Shown in pieces: positions 10,498 through 20,834 of a stretch of 64,000 nucleotides of DNA. The notes beneath the pieces were generated by a model that was not told where the DNA came from, made no database searches, and saw only the letters and a list, made by a program, of their open reading frames with translations. The stretch comes from Penicillium oxalicum (taxonomy: Eukaryota; Ascomycota; Eurotiomycetes; Eurotiales; Aspergillaceae), in NCBI RefSeq assembly GCF_001723175.1, contig NC_064653.1, positions 1-64,000 on the forward strand, in the 5' to 3' direction. Position 1 is the first letter of the stretch. Every line of letters starts with the position of its first letter. Both the position numbers and the translations under genes were made by a program.

Positions 10498-10603
10498 TCG
10501 AGCCAGTACCTTTGCTTCGAACTACATCTTCTATCTGAAGGAGTGAAAGAAACACAGTCGGCTCTTTTTGTTTCTCTCGAAATTCATCTACTTTACAACC
10601 GAA

Positions 10604-11851
10604 ATGGTTCAGTTCATTGATTGCCATCCTGCCACCCAGGCTTTGCACGCAGACGATCACTTGAATCTCGTGCAAGATGTTGCGCCTCCAATCCATCTAT
10701 CGACCACATTTCGATACTCAAAACATCCAAATGATCTAGTTCCGTCAGAAGACCCTGTGGTGAGTACCCTGTGCCTAATGAGAGGTCAACCTTTATCTGA
10801 TCTAAGACTTCTCAAACAGGCAGAGTTTGATGGGAAGAACTACGTCTACTCTCGCGAGTTTGCCCCAAATGCCACCCGCTTCGAAGCTGTACTCTCCACT
10901 CTGTTGAAAGGGCATGCAGTAAGCTACGCCACGGGTCTCGCTGCACTACACGCCGCATTGGTACTGCTGAATCCCCGAAAGATCTCCGTCGGCGAGGGTT
11001 ACCACGGCAGCCACGAGGTCATTGAAGTGGTCTCCCGTCTCTCTGGACTCAAGAAGCTCCCACTTGACTGCGCCGCCGAAAGTTTGAGTGAGGGTGACGT
11101 GATCCTCCTCGAGACTCCAGTCAACCCATATGGCACTGCATATTGTATCGAAGAGTACGCTAAAAAGGCACATTCTCGCGGCGCATACCTCATTGTCGAC
11201 AGCACGTTTGGTCCACCAAGTCTCCAAGATCCATTTCTGTGGGGAGCTGATATTGTCATGCACTCTGGGTCGAAATATTTCGGCGGGCACAGCGATATGC
11301 TCTGCGGTGTGCTTGCGGTGAAACAGGATGATTGGGCGAAACATCTTTTTGAAGATCGAATGGCTCTAGGTAATGTCTTGGGAAACTTAGAGGGGTGGCT
11401 TGGTACCCGAAGTCTGCGGACGCTCGAGGTTAGAGTTCATCGTGCGAGTGAGAACGCCACTAAGTTGATCTCGTGGCTTCACGGGGCTCTGACTACTTCC
11501 TCTCCCGTGCTGGGATCAGACGAAGCCGCTGTCCAGGCGGTCCTGCAGAATATCTACCATGCCAGTCTGCAGGATGAACTGTGGTTAAAGAAGCAGATGC
11601 CCAACGGATTCGGCCCAGTTTTCTCAATTATAATGCAAAGTGAGAAGTACGCTCGCGCTCTCCCGAGCAAATTGCATTTTTTCCAGCATGCGACGAGCCT
11701 GGGCGGTGTTGAGTCTTTGATCGAGTGGCGGGCTTTGTCAGATGCCAAGGTAGACCGGAAGTTACTGCGGGTCAGCGTGGGCTTAGAGAACTGGGAGGAC
11801 TTGAGAAAGGATCTGTCGGAGGCGTTCAAATCTCTCGTGCGTCTTCGGTAG
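10604..11851 (+). CDS. Cys/Met-metabolism PLP-dependent enzyme (cystathionine gamma-synthase/lyase family)
   Basis: Fold-type I PLP enzyme of the trans-sulfuration family, acting on sulfur amino acids or, in some fungal biosynthetic loci, making gamma-substituted amino acids. Exons 10604-10759 and 10820-11851 give 395 aa. The 60-nt intron (GTGAGT...ACAG) has no stop and is a multiple of three, so an unspliced reading would add 20 residues. Family motifs are PPIHLSTTF near the N-terminus, YSREFAPNATRFE (substrate/PLP loop), YATGLAALHAAL, and the Schiff-base lysine in HSGSKYFGGHSD (K204). The start at 10604 was preferred over an in-frame ATG at 10568 because MVQFIDCHPATQALH matches the usual family N-terminus. 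The neighbouring regulator suggests a specialised rather than housekeeping role (inference). The exact reaction is not resolved. Confidence 0.88.
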   Translation: MVQFIDCHPATQALHADDHLNLVQDVAPPIHLSTTFRYSKHPNDLVPSEDPVVSTLCLMRGQPLSDLRLLKQAEFDGKNYVYSREFAPNATRFEAVLSTLLKGHAVSYATGLAALHAALVLLNPRKISVGEGYHGSHEVIEVVSRLSGLKKLPLDCAAESLSEGDVILLETPVNPYGTAYCIEEYAKKAHSRGAYLIVDSTFGPPSLQDPFLWGADIVMHSGSKYFGGHSDMLCGVLAVKQDDWAKHLFEDRMALGNVLGNLEGWLGTRSLRTLEVRVHRASENATKLISWLHGALTTSSPVLGSDEAAVQAVLQNIYHASLQDELWLKKQMPNGFGPVFSIIMQSEKYARALPSKLHFFQHATSLGGVESLIEWRALSDAKVDRKLLRVSVGLENWEDLRKDLSEAFKSLVRLR

Positions 11852-11920
11852 ATATTTTGGTCTATATACATGATTGAATTCATAAAGTTCACTGGCCAGT
11901 GTCTTCTCCCCACCGGGTTG

Positions 11921-13680
11921 TTAAATCCAAAGCCAGTCACGTCCCATTTGGCCAATACGAATTATCCAACGAGACTGGACCAGCTCGGAGGTATCTACCT
12001 GTCTCCAATATTCCTGTAGGGTCTTTGCAGCATGAACTGCATTGAGACAGTTGGTAATGTCCCAGAATTTTTCCGCGCTGGATATGAGAAACTCCCGTTG
12101 TGGTTGTAGTCGACATTCCAGGCCAGCGATGAAAATCGGCCAGAGGACACATTTGAAGATGATTCGATCATGCTGCAATGATTCAATCAGACTCAGCATT
12201 TCGGCAACCATATCATCTGCTACAGTCGCCTGTCCAGTCATAGCATCGAGGATTCGTCTCCCATAAAGGGAGGTTCCTAGTTGGTATGAACGCGATAGGG
12301 AGCTTAGAGTGATAGTTTTGCCTGCAAAGGGGGTGTGTGATTGGGCCATTCCCATTGACCAGGCACAGCAGTCAAAATTGTCAACCGTCTCGAGCAAAGA
12401 TTCCGTTTCTGAGATGTGTGTCTCCAGAGCGACTCGGTCGGAATTATCAGTCTCGAATATTCTATCCCTTTGTACAGAGAGTAGTTGCATCGCAGTCAAA
12501 AGGTAGTCAGGGCATCCGAGGAAAGACGTTTCAATCGTCTCTGAGAGAAGAAGCTCCTGTTGGTCAAACGAGACGAACTGAGATACTAGCTTTGGGCGCA
12601 GAAACGTGGCTCCAAGTGTCTCGATTCTGGCGGCTTGTCAGCATCATGATTTTTTTCCCATTGGGACAACTTTGGGCAGACGAACACTTTGATCTGCTTT
12701 GTAATAAAAGCACGAATCTCTTGCACAGTCTGTCCGGGACCTTGATTGACACCAGCGTGCAAACCAGGTTGAGGACACGTCAATGCGATGAGTTTTTTTG
12801 CGCCTTCCAAGTGAAAATTCCAGCCATCACTCCCAGACTCCAGCAAATCCAAGAAAATTAATAAGAACACGCTGGCAACAGTTGAATTTTGCTGTGATAA
12901 CGTCCGGTCTGCCAACAAATTTGACAGTGCTTTCATAGCTTGGTGTTTAAATGCAAGAGCTTGCCGATTTGCAATCACCAACTCCGGGAATTTTGGCGAG
13001 ATTGGCTCAGAAAATGATTGCCCTGTATTAACATGGTGACGAGCTGCAAGGGCAAGCAGAGCCTTCAGTAAGACTGGACATTCCAAGCCGAGGGGAATGA
13101 GGTTTCGGAAAGGATTTCTGTTAGTGTCATAGACGATGAACAGCTGACAGATGCGATGTTCATCTGACATCGATGGTCAATTCATAATCACTGGAGCCAA
13201 TCAGGGTCTGTGTAACGAACAGTACTTGACGTAGTATCTTGAAGTCCTGTCCAGATTTGAAAGATTTGGATCTTCAAGTATCAGTGAGGGGTCTGGTGAA
13301 GAGAGGATTAGACCTGTCTTAATGAGACTTTCAACGAGCACATATTAGGACCACGCACCAGCGCCTAAACCAAGTTCAACCAGAACCCGACCTGGAGAAT
13401 CGAGTCGGCTCCTCTGCGGAGCTGAAGTCCGCATGAGTGCGGATTGTGAAGATGCGCCTCCTGTTTCATTGTGGACTCGCAGCGAGGATGAGCTTTCATC
13501 CTTGTAAATATGTCCTTGCAGCTTTCCCCGGATCGCAACGCCTTTGACCCATCTGAATGGCCGTCTGTCGAGGCATTCCAGGCCGGCCTTTTGACATTTG
13601 CCACACGGCACTCCAGACTGGTCACACTGGATCCGCCGATTACGACAGGTGTAGCATGGTTTATTGGCCAAGTGATTCAT
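11921..13680 (-). CDS. Zn2Cys6 transcription factor with fungal-specific regulator domain (Fungal_trans_2-like)
   Basis: Fungal zinc-cluster DNA-binding regulator. Exons on the minus strand are 13680-13359, 13313-13221, 13163-12671 and 12626-11921, with introns of 45, 57 and 44 nt; together they give 537 aa with every phase agreeing. The zinc cluster is at the N-terminus: CYTCRNRRIQC, then CGKCQKAGLEC, six cysteines spaced C-x2-C-x6-C-x6-C-x2-C-x6-C. The junction RYYVKYYEHRICQLF and the region around NPFRNLIPLG match the acriflavine-resistance-regulator-like (acr-2) group of fungal-specific domains. Its stop lies 69 bp from the stop of the PLP enzyme, so the two are convergent. Being the only regulator in the subtelomere, it may control the local genes (inference). 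Confidence 0.87.
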
Positions 13681-14730
13681 CTTGAACGAAGAAACCTTTT
13701 GAGGACCGACTTAGTAGCGAATAGCTATGTAGATCATATACGGAGAGAAGGTTCCAGTGATGCTCATAAGTCGCCTTGCTGACTGATCCAGTCCTTAAGG
13801 TCCACTGTCACCAGCCAGTTTAATGAAAGTGGTAGGGCTTTTGATCCCCAGTCAACGTTTCGGCCGAATTCACAAAAAGCAAGGTGTGAGAGCGGATATA
13901 GCTTCATGACACTCTCAATATTCACTATTCAAATTCAAGTTCTTTTTCTTTTTTCAGGGTGGAATGGATTCTGTGTTTCTACTAGCTCTCCTCGCGGGCG
14001 GCGCGAAGCAGGCCCGGTGCTCCAGAAAGCCAGCCAGGCAGCAAGGCATCCAAATGCCAAGCCCCTCCAAGCGAGCCTGTTCGACGTTCGGGCAATTTCA
14101 TCCAGACTACCACGTGAAGTTGAAACTGAGCTAAGATGGCTAGCATACAGTAGCCCGAGCGAAGCCTTCTTGGCTCTGCTTACTTACCAATCACTGGTTC
14201 GTCAAGATGAGCAAGCGGCTGGATCAATTTGGTAGCCTGACACGAAATTCGACTGACACCAAGGTCGCCTTTGCCGTCTTTGAGGCTTCATCACCACATT
14301 TCGACCCTGAATATCTTATGATCCAGATTTAGCATCCAGGCACATGAGTAACCAGACATTGCGATTGGCTCAATCACTTGGCCCTCGGATATCTTGAGGA
14401 GATTGAAGGCTTCGCGTCTCTTTCATTCGCATTCTGTAAATAGAATCAAACTAAGATGTGAATCGGCCATTCCACGTGTATCGCAGCAACCGGAGTAAGT
14501 ACAGTAAAGAATCTTGTAACTAATCGAACCGATAATCAAGCAATTGAGGGCTGCATCCGTCTTCCACCACACTACATAAGCGGAGCGATTTTCCAATGTA
14601 TATGCATCTCTATGTTCAAAATCCTCACCTAAATCTCGATCCCAAGGTCTCAGTCTGAACTTTTCCGCTCGAGATTCTCCCTCACTATCATTGATCTATA
14701 CTGCTCTCTCTTAGACATTCAGCTCTACCT
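13681..14730. other. Intergenic region between Zn2Cys6 regulator and RTA1 pseudogene
   Basis: About 1.05 kb. It should hold the promoter of the regulator (left end, minus strand). A 109-codon frame at 13906-14235 shows no recognisable motif. Nothing else is supported. Confidence 0.55.
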
Positions 14731-15577
14731 ATGGCATCAAAAATGCGTCTGCTGCTATAGCTGATTGTTCTGCTGTTCGACTGTGTAATTGGAGTGCTAG
14801 CTGTTCCCACGTCGAACCCAGCCGCAACTCCTACAGTCACCCCAGCTCGGACCAGAACTGATACGGATGTCGTCGTTCTTCAACAAAGAGGGACGGAGGC
14901 GACGACTGATTATGACCCGCATATCACGATTCATGTGCGCGAGGCCTCGATCAAGCCCTTCAGCCTAACACTGCATCTGCCTTCGAATACCTGCACGCCT
15001 ACCATCACTCCTGATGGCAACGGTTACATTCCTCCCAGCGAGTGCAACGCTCTCTACCAGTACTATCCTTCTTTCAGAGCTGCACTAGCCTTTTCCATTC
15101 TTTTTGGTATCCTCATGATCACGCATCTTGTCCAAGCCACCATTTTCAAGGAAGCGTACGTCTGGATCATCCTGATGAGTGCGACGTGGGAATGTGTAGG
15201 GTTCGTGACACGGGCGATAAGTACGCGAGATCAGCAGAGCAGCCGAGTGGTCTTGCCACAGTCACACAATTATGCATCCTCCTGTCTCCATTGTGTATGT
15301 ATTTCCCAAGATTTTCACGCTGAATGGATCCGAAGATGCGCTGAGACTTTTTTTTCTCAGGGGTCAATGCATTTGACTATATGATCCTCCTCGGATGATT
15401 CACTTCTCTATACCAGACCGTCGAATTGGTATCTTCAAGCCATCCCTTCTCACCATGATCTTCATCCTCCTCGACCTTGCTTCATTTGTCATCCAACTGA
15501 TTGGAGGCATAGTCTCCCCATACTGTCAGAAGTGTCCCCTGGAGCTGCCACGTGTTATTAAGCATAATTTCTTGTGA
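14731..15577 (+). pseudogene. RTA1-like seven-TM membrane protein, broken
   Basis: RTA1 proteins are fungal seven-TM proteins of the lipid-translocating-exporter group linked to drug and lipid stress. The region starts ATGGCATCAAAAATG and encodes a signal-like hydrophobic stretch, but codon 10 is TAG (14758-14760), in frame with the rest. Downstream, NALYQYYPSFRAALAF and the next TM helices match RTA1. A frame slip falls near 15236-15245: the family-like continuation SGLATVTQLCILLSPL is in another frame. An intron with GTATGT...CTCAG follows (about 15296-15360). A second slip lies between NAFDYMILLG and MIHFSIPDRRIGIF (about 15393). After TMIFILLDLASFVIQLIGG the homology ends and the frame closes at 15577, so TM5-7 are missing. 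At least three disabling changes make it a pseudogene. Confidence 0.83.
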
Positions 15578-16040
15578 GATCACGGTGTCTGTGGAGCGAT
15601 CCGGATCCCCAACCAAGTCTACGAGTTCCGTTCCTGTAGGTCACCCTACACAATGTGCACCGAGAATCAAGGAGATTACCCCTGTGAACAAATTCAACTT
15701 CTAGGGGTCTTCAAGATTTTCATAAGACCGATAAGCATGAAGAAATTGCCGGCTGGAGTTCCTCATCATTAGGCCCCATAGTAGAACATACCATGGGCAT
15801 TGCATCAAAGGCCGTACGATCGGAAAATGGTGTGTTAAAAACCCTGGCCACTGAAGCTATCTCCCATTGCTTTCCGCTCGACTTCTTACAAGGTGATAAT
15901 CGTCAAGAATTGAGTATGGGTGTCAGATACGCTCATAGCACCAGTAGGGCGGTAAGCATGCCTCGCACATCATCTTGGCCATACGAAAGAAAAATCTTGG
16001 CTCAAAGCCCCTTCCTAGACAGGGTCGTCCGAAGTTGCAA
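15578..16040. other. Short intergenic region
   Basis: About 460 bp between the RTA1 pseudogene and the 3' end of the RING gene. The missing RTA1 C-terminus is not recognisable here. No feature is supported. Confidence 0.5.
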
Positions 16041-17271
16041 CTATGAAGGTTTTCCAAATCGTGCAAGAATCTCTTCTTCCGGAGGCAGCTGCGACGAAAC
16101 CGCTCGAGGACGATTTGAATGTGCGAGACGAGTCCGATGCTTTGCACTGTCCGCTAGCGCTACTAATCGTGAGCGCATTGTTCAAGTGTGAAAAAAAAAA
16201 ACAATGATAAAAACTTTGAAGATCAGCACTCACCTGTTCGGACATTGAGAACTGCATGGCCTGGGAGATCTGGCACCATTGCCTTGCTTGGTTTCTGGGG
16301 CCTTGAGAATTTCGAGCTTCCAGTCCCGCTGCGTTGGGCCCGATGTAGACGCTCTACCCCTCTCGGGCTATATGGGTATGAAGGGGTATTCGGAGTACGT
16401 GAGTTTCCAATGTTGGCCATGAAGGGCGCTGATTGAGGCGGTGGCATAACTGGCCCACTCTGGGTAGTCATGCAGTGCAAAGTTTGAGAGGCGTTCTCTG
16501 ATGCGGCCGTTTCCATACGCGATTTCATGGCTCGGGCTTTGAGCAAATTGTAGAGATTTGTCATTTGTGCAAGTTTTTTGGTTTTCTCACGATAGAGATC
16601 CACGAGCTCTTGGTTCTTCTTCTGAAGTTGTGCGTGTTGTGCTTGCATGTCTGTTCAGGGACAAGTGCGTATAAAGTCGATCATTAGAGCAATGAATTTG
16701 TGGGCGAGGTTTATGCGCGACAAACGTACCTGACACTTTGCTGTGCAACGTCGAAATCTCTGAATTGGCATTGTGGATAACCTTGTCCATCTGTGTGCTG
16801 AGACTGGCGTACTTTTCGGTGAGACTCTTTCCGAGGTATTCTTGGTAAAATCTGAGGAGTAAAATCTCAGTCAGTGCATTCAGTCTAATAGCTCTTACGC
16901 AGAATTACATCTCTTGGGTGCTCTGATAAGCCCAGAAGCCCAATGCTCGACCAGCACACTCCATAATCGTTGTGGGATCCATTCCACTCAGCACGCTTGT
17001 CTTGTAGTCCTCGGTAGGATTCAAAACGGTGGACACCGCATCGTCCGGATTGCAAAGTACTGTTTGACAGGCAGGGCATCGGCGGCCACTTGTCGTGGGA
17101 TGCGAAAGACCGAGACGATTTGCACACTCAAGACAGAATATGTGACTTCTGTAATCAGCACCATGGTTCGAGCACCTCAGAAGCCCGGACTTACGAGCAC
17201 GTGGTCACCACAGCTCTTTCTTGTAGTTGAGCTCTACATTTGAGGGCATTGCAGCGCAAGTGAAAATCCAT
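16041..17271 (-). CDS. Meiotic RING protein of the CCNB1IP1/HEI10 type (putative E3 SUMO/ubiquitin ligase)
   Basis: Family members control crossover designation at the synaptonemal complex and act as RING E3 ligases. Exons on the minus strand are 17271-17195, 17145-16909, 16851-16730, 16650-16234 and 16162-16041 (introns 49, 57, 79 and 71 nt), giving 324 aa. A RING finger occupies residues about 6-57: RCNALKC, then CSHIFCLECANRLGL and RRCPACQ. It is followed by NPDDAVSTVLNPTEDYKT and SVLSGMDPTTIMECAGRAL. A coiled coil follows (TQMDKVIHNANSEISTLHS through LQKKNQELVDLYREKTKKL). The tail is basic and Ser/Pro-rich and ends LPPEEEILARFGKPS. The last exon is assigned by phase and splice sites only (GTGAGT...GATTAG). 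This is the first clearly conserved gene from the telomere. Confidence 0.86.
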
Positions 17272-17491
17272 GATGCGCAAGGCTGGAACTCCTTCGGTAG
17301 AGTGATGGATGATGAGTGGACAGATGGATGGATGGATGAAATTGCAAGGCCGAAGGTCACCTGAGGTCTCGGTCGAAAGGCCGCCACACCTGCCAAGCGG
17401 CGGAGAGATACATAACTTGAAAGCGAGCCCTGCCTCTGAGATGCCATTAAACACTTAAACATAAAGAATGCAAGGCTATTCAAAAGCTTTT

Positions 17492-18731
17492 CTAGAAGAA
17501 GAAAGTATTCCCTAGTGCGTCACGCCGCGTCGAAGTCATCTTTTCTTCAAATTCTTTTCCGGGCTCAAACTCGTTCCAGAGACTGGCCGGGAAGATATGT
17601 TTGTTCCTTTCGTACCATCGTCGGTCTACGACTTTGGTTTCACTGGCGTCGTTATCAGCACCTTCCAACTTCTGCTCACTAGAGCGATGAAGTGGGTTTT
17701 TGTCATCTGTTTGAGTTGGCAAGGGCTTATCCGAGTAGTTGAAGAGCAGACCACCAGCGCGAGAAAAACTGGGAACCCGGTTGGCGATGAAATAATAGAA
17801 ATCGTAATGCTGTGCCGACATGAATTTAGCCAGTTGTATTTGAGCTCGTACAGATAAATTACTCACATGAGGTACAATCACATCACCTTTAACCAGCATC
17901 AAGTCATCGACGCTAATCCGAGCCCACTCTTTCCGCGCCTTGGACGTGCCGCTGGTACGACCAACTCCCATCTCCGCCCCAACCTTCCGACATCGATCTA
18001 GAAAGAGCCAGATATGGTCACCCTTTCTCATCTTCACTGATCCAGCGGGCGTACTTGTACCATCGAAAAAGACAAATGGGACTGCGATCTCCGTGTTTTT
18101 GACTGCCTCCTGCATCGCCAGGAATTCCTTGCGCAAAGCATCCCGAGCTTTGGCCTCGGCGTCTAGTGCGGCTTTGGTGAGCGCCTTTGGGGGAGGTGGC
18201 GCATTGGGATTCGCCTTCATTCGCGGAACAGTCAAAGCGGAGGGAGGTGTGAGGGCTTCCTCCATGGGTGTCTTCGAACCAGATCGCGAAGCTCTCGAAT
18301 CGTGTGGTGTTCCAGCAGATTCTTCGCCGCCTTCGTCATGTTCATCCCCAAAGGAAAGTTTGCTTTTTGCTAGAGCCTTCTTCTTCTTCTTTTTGGGAGG
18401 CGCATCGCTTCGCGGTGTGGAGGATCTGGTGCGACGCGATCAGTGTCAAACTTGCGTGAACCGAAGAGAGCAGCTCCTCTTCCCAAACTTACCCGTCAGT
18501 TGCTTCGCCTGCTGAGGGGGTCGCACCTCGTGAGCCATTAGACAATATTCCAAGTGATTTGTCGTGTGCTTCCTTCTCTTTTTGCTCTAAAACTTCGGCG
18601 CGTCGCTTTCGAAAGTCGGAAAGATGCACAAGACCGACTGTTTGCGACTTGAGCATGTCCTCGGCGGACACAGTCTGGCCAGTAAAAGACCGCGGGGTCG
18701 ACACCCGGCTTTCTTGTTCAGATGACTCCAT
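17492..18731 (-). CDS. XAP5/FAM50 family protein
   Basis: XAP5/FAM50 proteins are nuclear, associate with the spliceosome C complex, and affect splicing and gene expression. Exons on the minus strand are 18731-18493, 18425-17867 and 17809-17492, giving 371 aa. The N-terminus carries charged coiled-coil sequence (RKRRAEVLEQKEKEAHDKS) and a lysine run (PPKKKKKKA, a likely nuclear signal). The conserved XAP5 block runs from PFVFFDGTSTPAGSVKMRKG through WLFLDRCRK and WARISVDDLMLVKGDVIVPH to the C-terminal RRWYERNKHIFPASLW. The second intron (17810-17866, 57 nt, GTGAGT...CACAG) has no stop and is a multiple of three. It was removed because the family reads IPHHY(D/T)FY across that point. The start is 438 bp from the FIP1 start, in divergent orientation. 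Confidence 0.93.
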
Positions 18732-19169
18732 TTTGTGACAAGGCAGGGGGAAACTATTGAATTAGCAGCAGGCAGCTGAGTATGGGAAATTATCACAGTC
18801 GGTCCTACTACTTCTGACTTCTTGCGACTCCGGGCACGTGACTTGTACCATTGCACTTCATGGCCAACCGATAAAGCATGCGTGACAATCGAAACCGCGA
18901 ATTACGAGGAGAACCTGCAGCACTTCTAGTACATATGGAAAGATTACAACCACTCCATTCTGGGTGCGAAACTTTTTGAGCCATGAGTGTTCACGTTCAC
19001 TAGTCCACCCTGATAAGGCAAGATAAGCTGAAGGTTGTCAATCGGAGCTCGAAGCTATCCCCACGCTGTGCAAACACAGCAAACTTCTGTCCAATCAAGT
19101 CATGCTGCATCTGGACCGCGTACGCGATAATCTTCACCTGTAAAGGACTCCCTTCATACAATCGCAAAC
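18732..19169. promoter_or_regulatory. Divergent promoter region shared by XAP5 and FIP1 genes
   Basis: 438 bp separate the two divergent start codons, so the region must carry both promoters. No clear TATA box is visible near either start. A TCACGTGACT-like element (read as GGGCACGTGACTT at about 18832-18844) contains a CACGTG E-box. Co-regulation of the two mRNA-processing genes is an inference. Confidence 0.5.
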
Positions 19170-20297
19170 ATGATGGATGAAGAAGAGGACGATTTCTACG
19201 ATCCTGCAGACTCGGTTCCTGCTGGACAGGTACCCACTCATGCCGACAATGAAGCTGCACAGCAACAAACAGACGGTTTTGAGGAAGAGGAGGAGGTTGA
19301 GGTCGAGGACGACGATGTGTGTTCCCAAGCCCCCAAGAGTCATGAAGTAGACTAATTCGGAAAAATAATAGGACGATTTCAATATCATCACAGAGGCACC
19401 GGCCGACGTGCCGCCTCAGGAAATGTAAGATCTAGCTATGGCATGGACAAGCTGCCTCGGTTCTCTGCTGACTTTGACAGATCCCATCCACGCCATACAA
19501 GTCTACGACAAGAGTCTCAGCGACCACCCTCAGCGGATCCTTCAATAGTGTCAAAATCGGCAACACCTTCCGGGACTCCGCATCTCGATGTGTCGACCCC
19601 TGTGCCCCCGGCCGCGGGAACTGCAGCTGCCTCGACAAAGCAAGGCATGCCTCTCAGACCGGGATCGTCCTATCCAGCTGTGCACACTTCCACGATTGAT
19701 GTCAATGGGAATCCAGTGCACCCATCAACGGGAAAGACGATCATGGCCACCGATATGGACGCAGACTTCCCAGCCGACGACAAGCCTTGGCGACGCCCTG
19801 GGACCGACATGACCGACTTCTTCAATTATGGATTCGACGAGTTCACATGGGTCAGCTACTGTCTGAAGCAACAAGAGGTTCGGAAGGAAGTGGGAGATCA
19901 AAAGAAACAGATGGAAGATATGACTTCATTCTTGGGCATGGGGATGCCTCCGATGCCTGGTGCGCCTCCGGTCCCAGTTGTACCTGGCCCTGGCGCGCCA
20001 CCCATGGCAGGTATGCCGGGCATGCCGGACATGAATCCCGAGATGATGCAGGGCATGCTCGCCTCCATGATGTCCCAGGGGCTGGATCCATCCAACATGG
20101 ACCCGATGGCTTTCATGCAGCACGCGCAGTCAATGATGGGGGGCCAGTCAGGGCCCGGTCAGCATGGCCAAAATGGCTTCGGGGGGCAAGGGCAGGCTCA
20201 AAACTATGGTCAGGGTGGCCAGGGCCAAATGGGATATGGAGGCTACGATCAACGAGGAAATTATGGAGGCGGGCGCGGACGCGGCCGAAGATGGTGA
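19170..20297 (+). CDS. fip1: FIP1, pre-mRNA 3'-end polyadenylation factor subunit
   Basis: FIP1 links poly(A) polymerase to the cleavage and polyadenylation factor in the nucleus. Exons 19170-19316, 19372-19424 and 19481-20297 (introns 55 and 56 nt) give 338 aa. The N-terminal acidic region (EEEEEVEVEDDDDDF) is the usual poly(A)-polymerase-binding part. The hallmark FIP1 motif is KPWRRPGTDMTDFFNYGFDE followed by FTWVSYCLKQQ. The C-terminus is rich in Met/Pro/Gly (PGAPPVPVVPGPGAPP, then MNPEMMQGMLASMMSQG) and ends in an RGG-like stretch GGGRGRGRRW. The ATG at 19170 is followed by another at 19173. All intron phases agree with the conserved protein. Confidence 0.94.
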
Positions 20298-20706
20298 TCA
20301 GTATGGCGCCTGGAATATGAACCGCCCCATCAATCAGGGGTATACTTGTGGTGAATTGGGATGCTACGGTCATAGACGAGTATGAAAAATCAACAATAAT
20401 CATCTTTAGGCTCTGTCAGTCGACGGTCCCCAGCCAGTCTCCAAACCCAGGACAGGCGGAGCTCCGGTCGGGGGAAGACGACACAATCTCGGGAGATTGA
20501 AACAGTTGGTTGGCTGAGTAGTACAGTAACTGAGAATCGAGCAATCCCTTCTGGTGCCTGTCAGGATATAATTCTGCACACCAGGGATCTCTGAATGAAC
20601 CCCAGATCCCCTGCGAGATCAAGGCGCTCGCGGCGTGGAAATGTGTAGAAGCCGGAAGTCGGCGCGGACCCTATTCCTCGGGAGTCGAAGCTTTGAAGTC
20701 TTGGCA

Positions 20707-20719
20707 TTCTGGAAATTTC
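20707..20719 (+). promoter_or_regulatory. Heat-shock element upstream of hsp10
   Basis: TTC-tg-GAA-at-TTC is a perfect three-unit nTTCnnGAAnnTTCn heat-shock element, 115 bp before the HSP10 start codon. This is the binding pattern of the trimeric heat-shock factor HSF1. Its place in front of a chaperonin gene supports heat-inducible control. Confidence 0.75.
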
Positions 20720-20834
20720 TCGCCGCAGAAGCCCAGATCTTCAACCCCCGGACACGTCTTTCTTCCCTTTCTCCATCTTTCCTTCATCATCCGACCCTTG
20801 GCCTCGCGATCCCCAACTCACGAAATCGCCCACA

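Larger units (their letters stand above)
8801..10603. other. Intergenic region between terpene synthase and PLP enzyme
   Basis: About 1.8 kb with no convincing gene. It contains the right copy of the flanking direct repeat (8845-8915). An 83-codon frame at 9609-9860 and a 107-codon frame at 10109-10432 have no motif I recognise. The promoter of the next gene lies at the right end. Confidence 0.6.

Noticed and set aside
13906..14235. 109-codon plus-strand frame
   Set aside because: Unrecognised low-complexity product; no conserved segment or start context.
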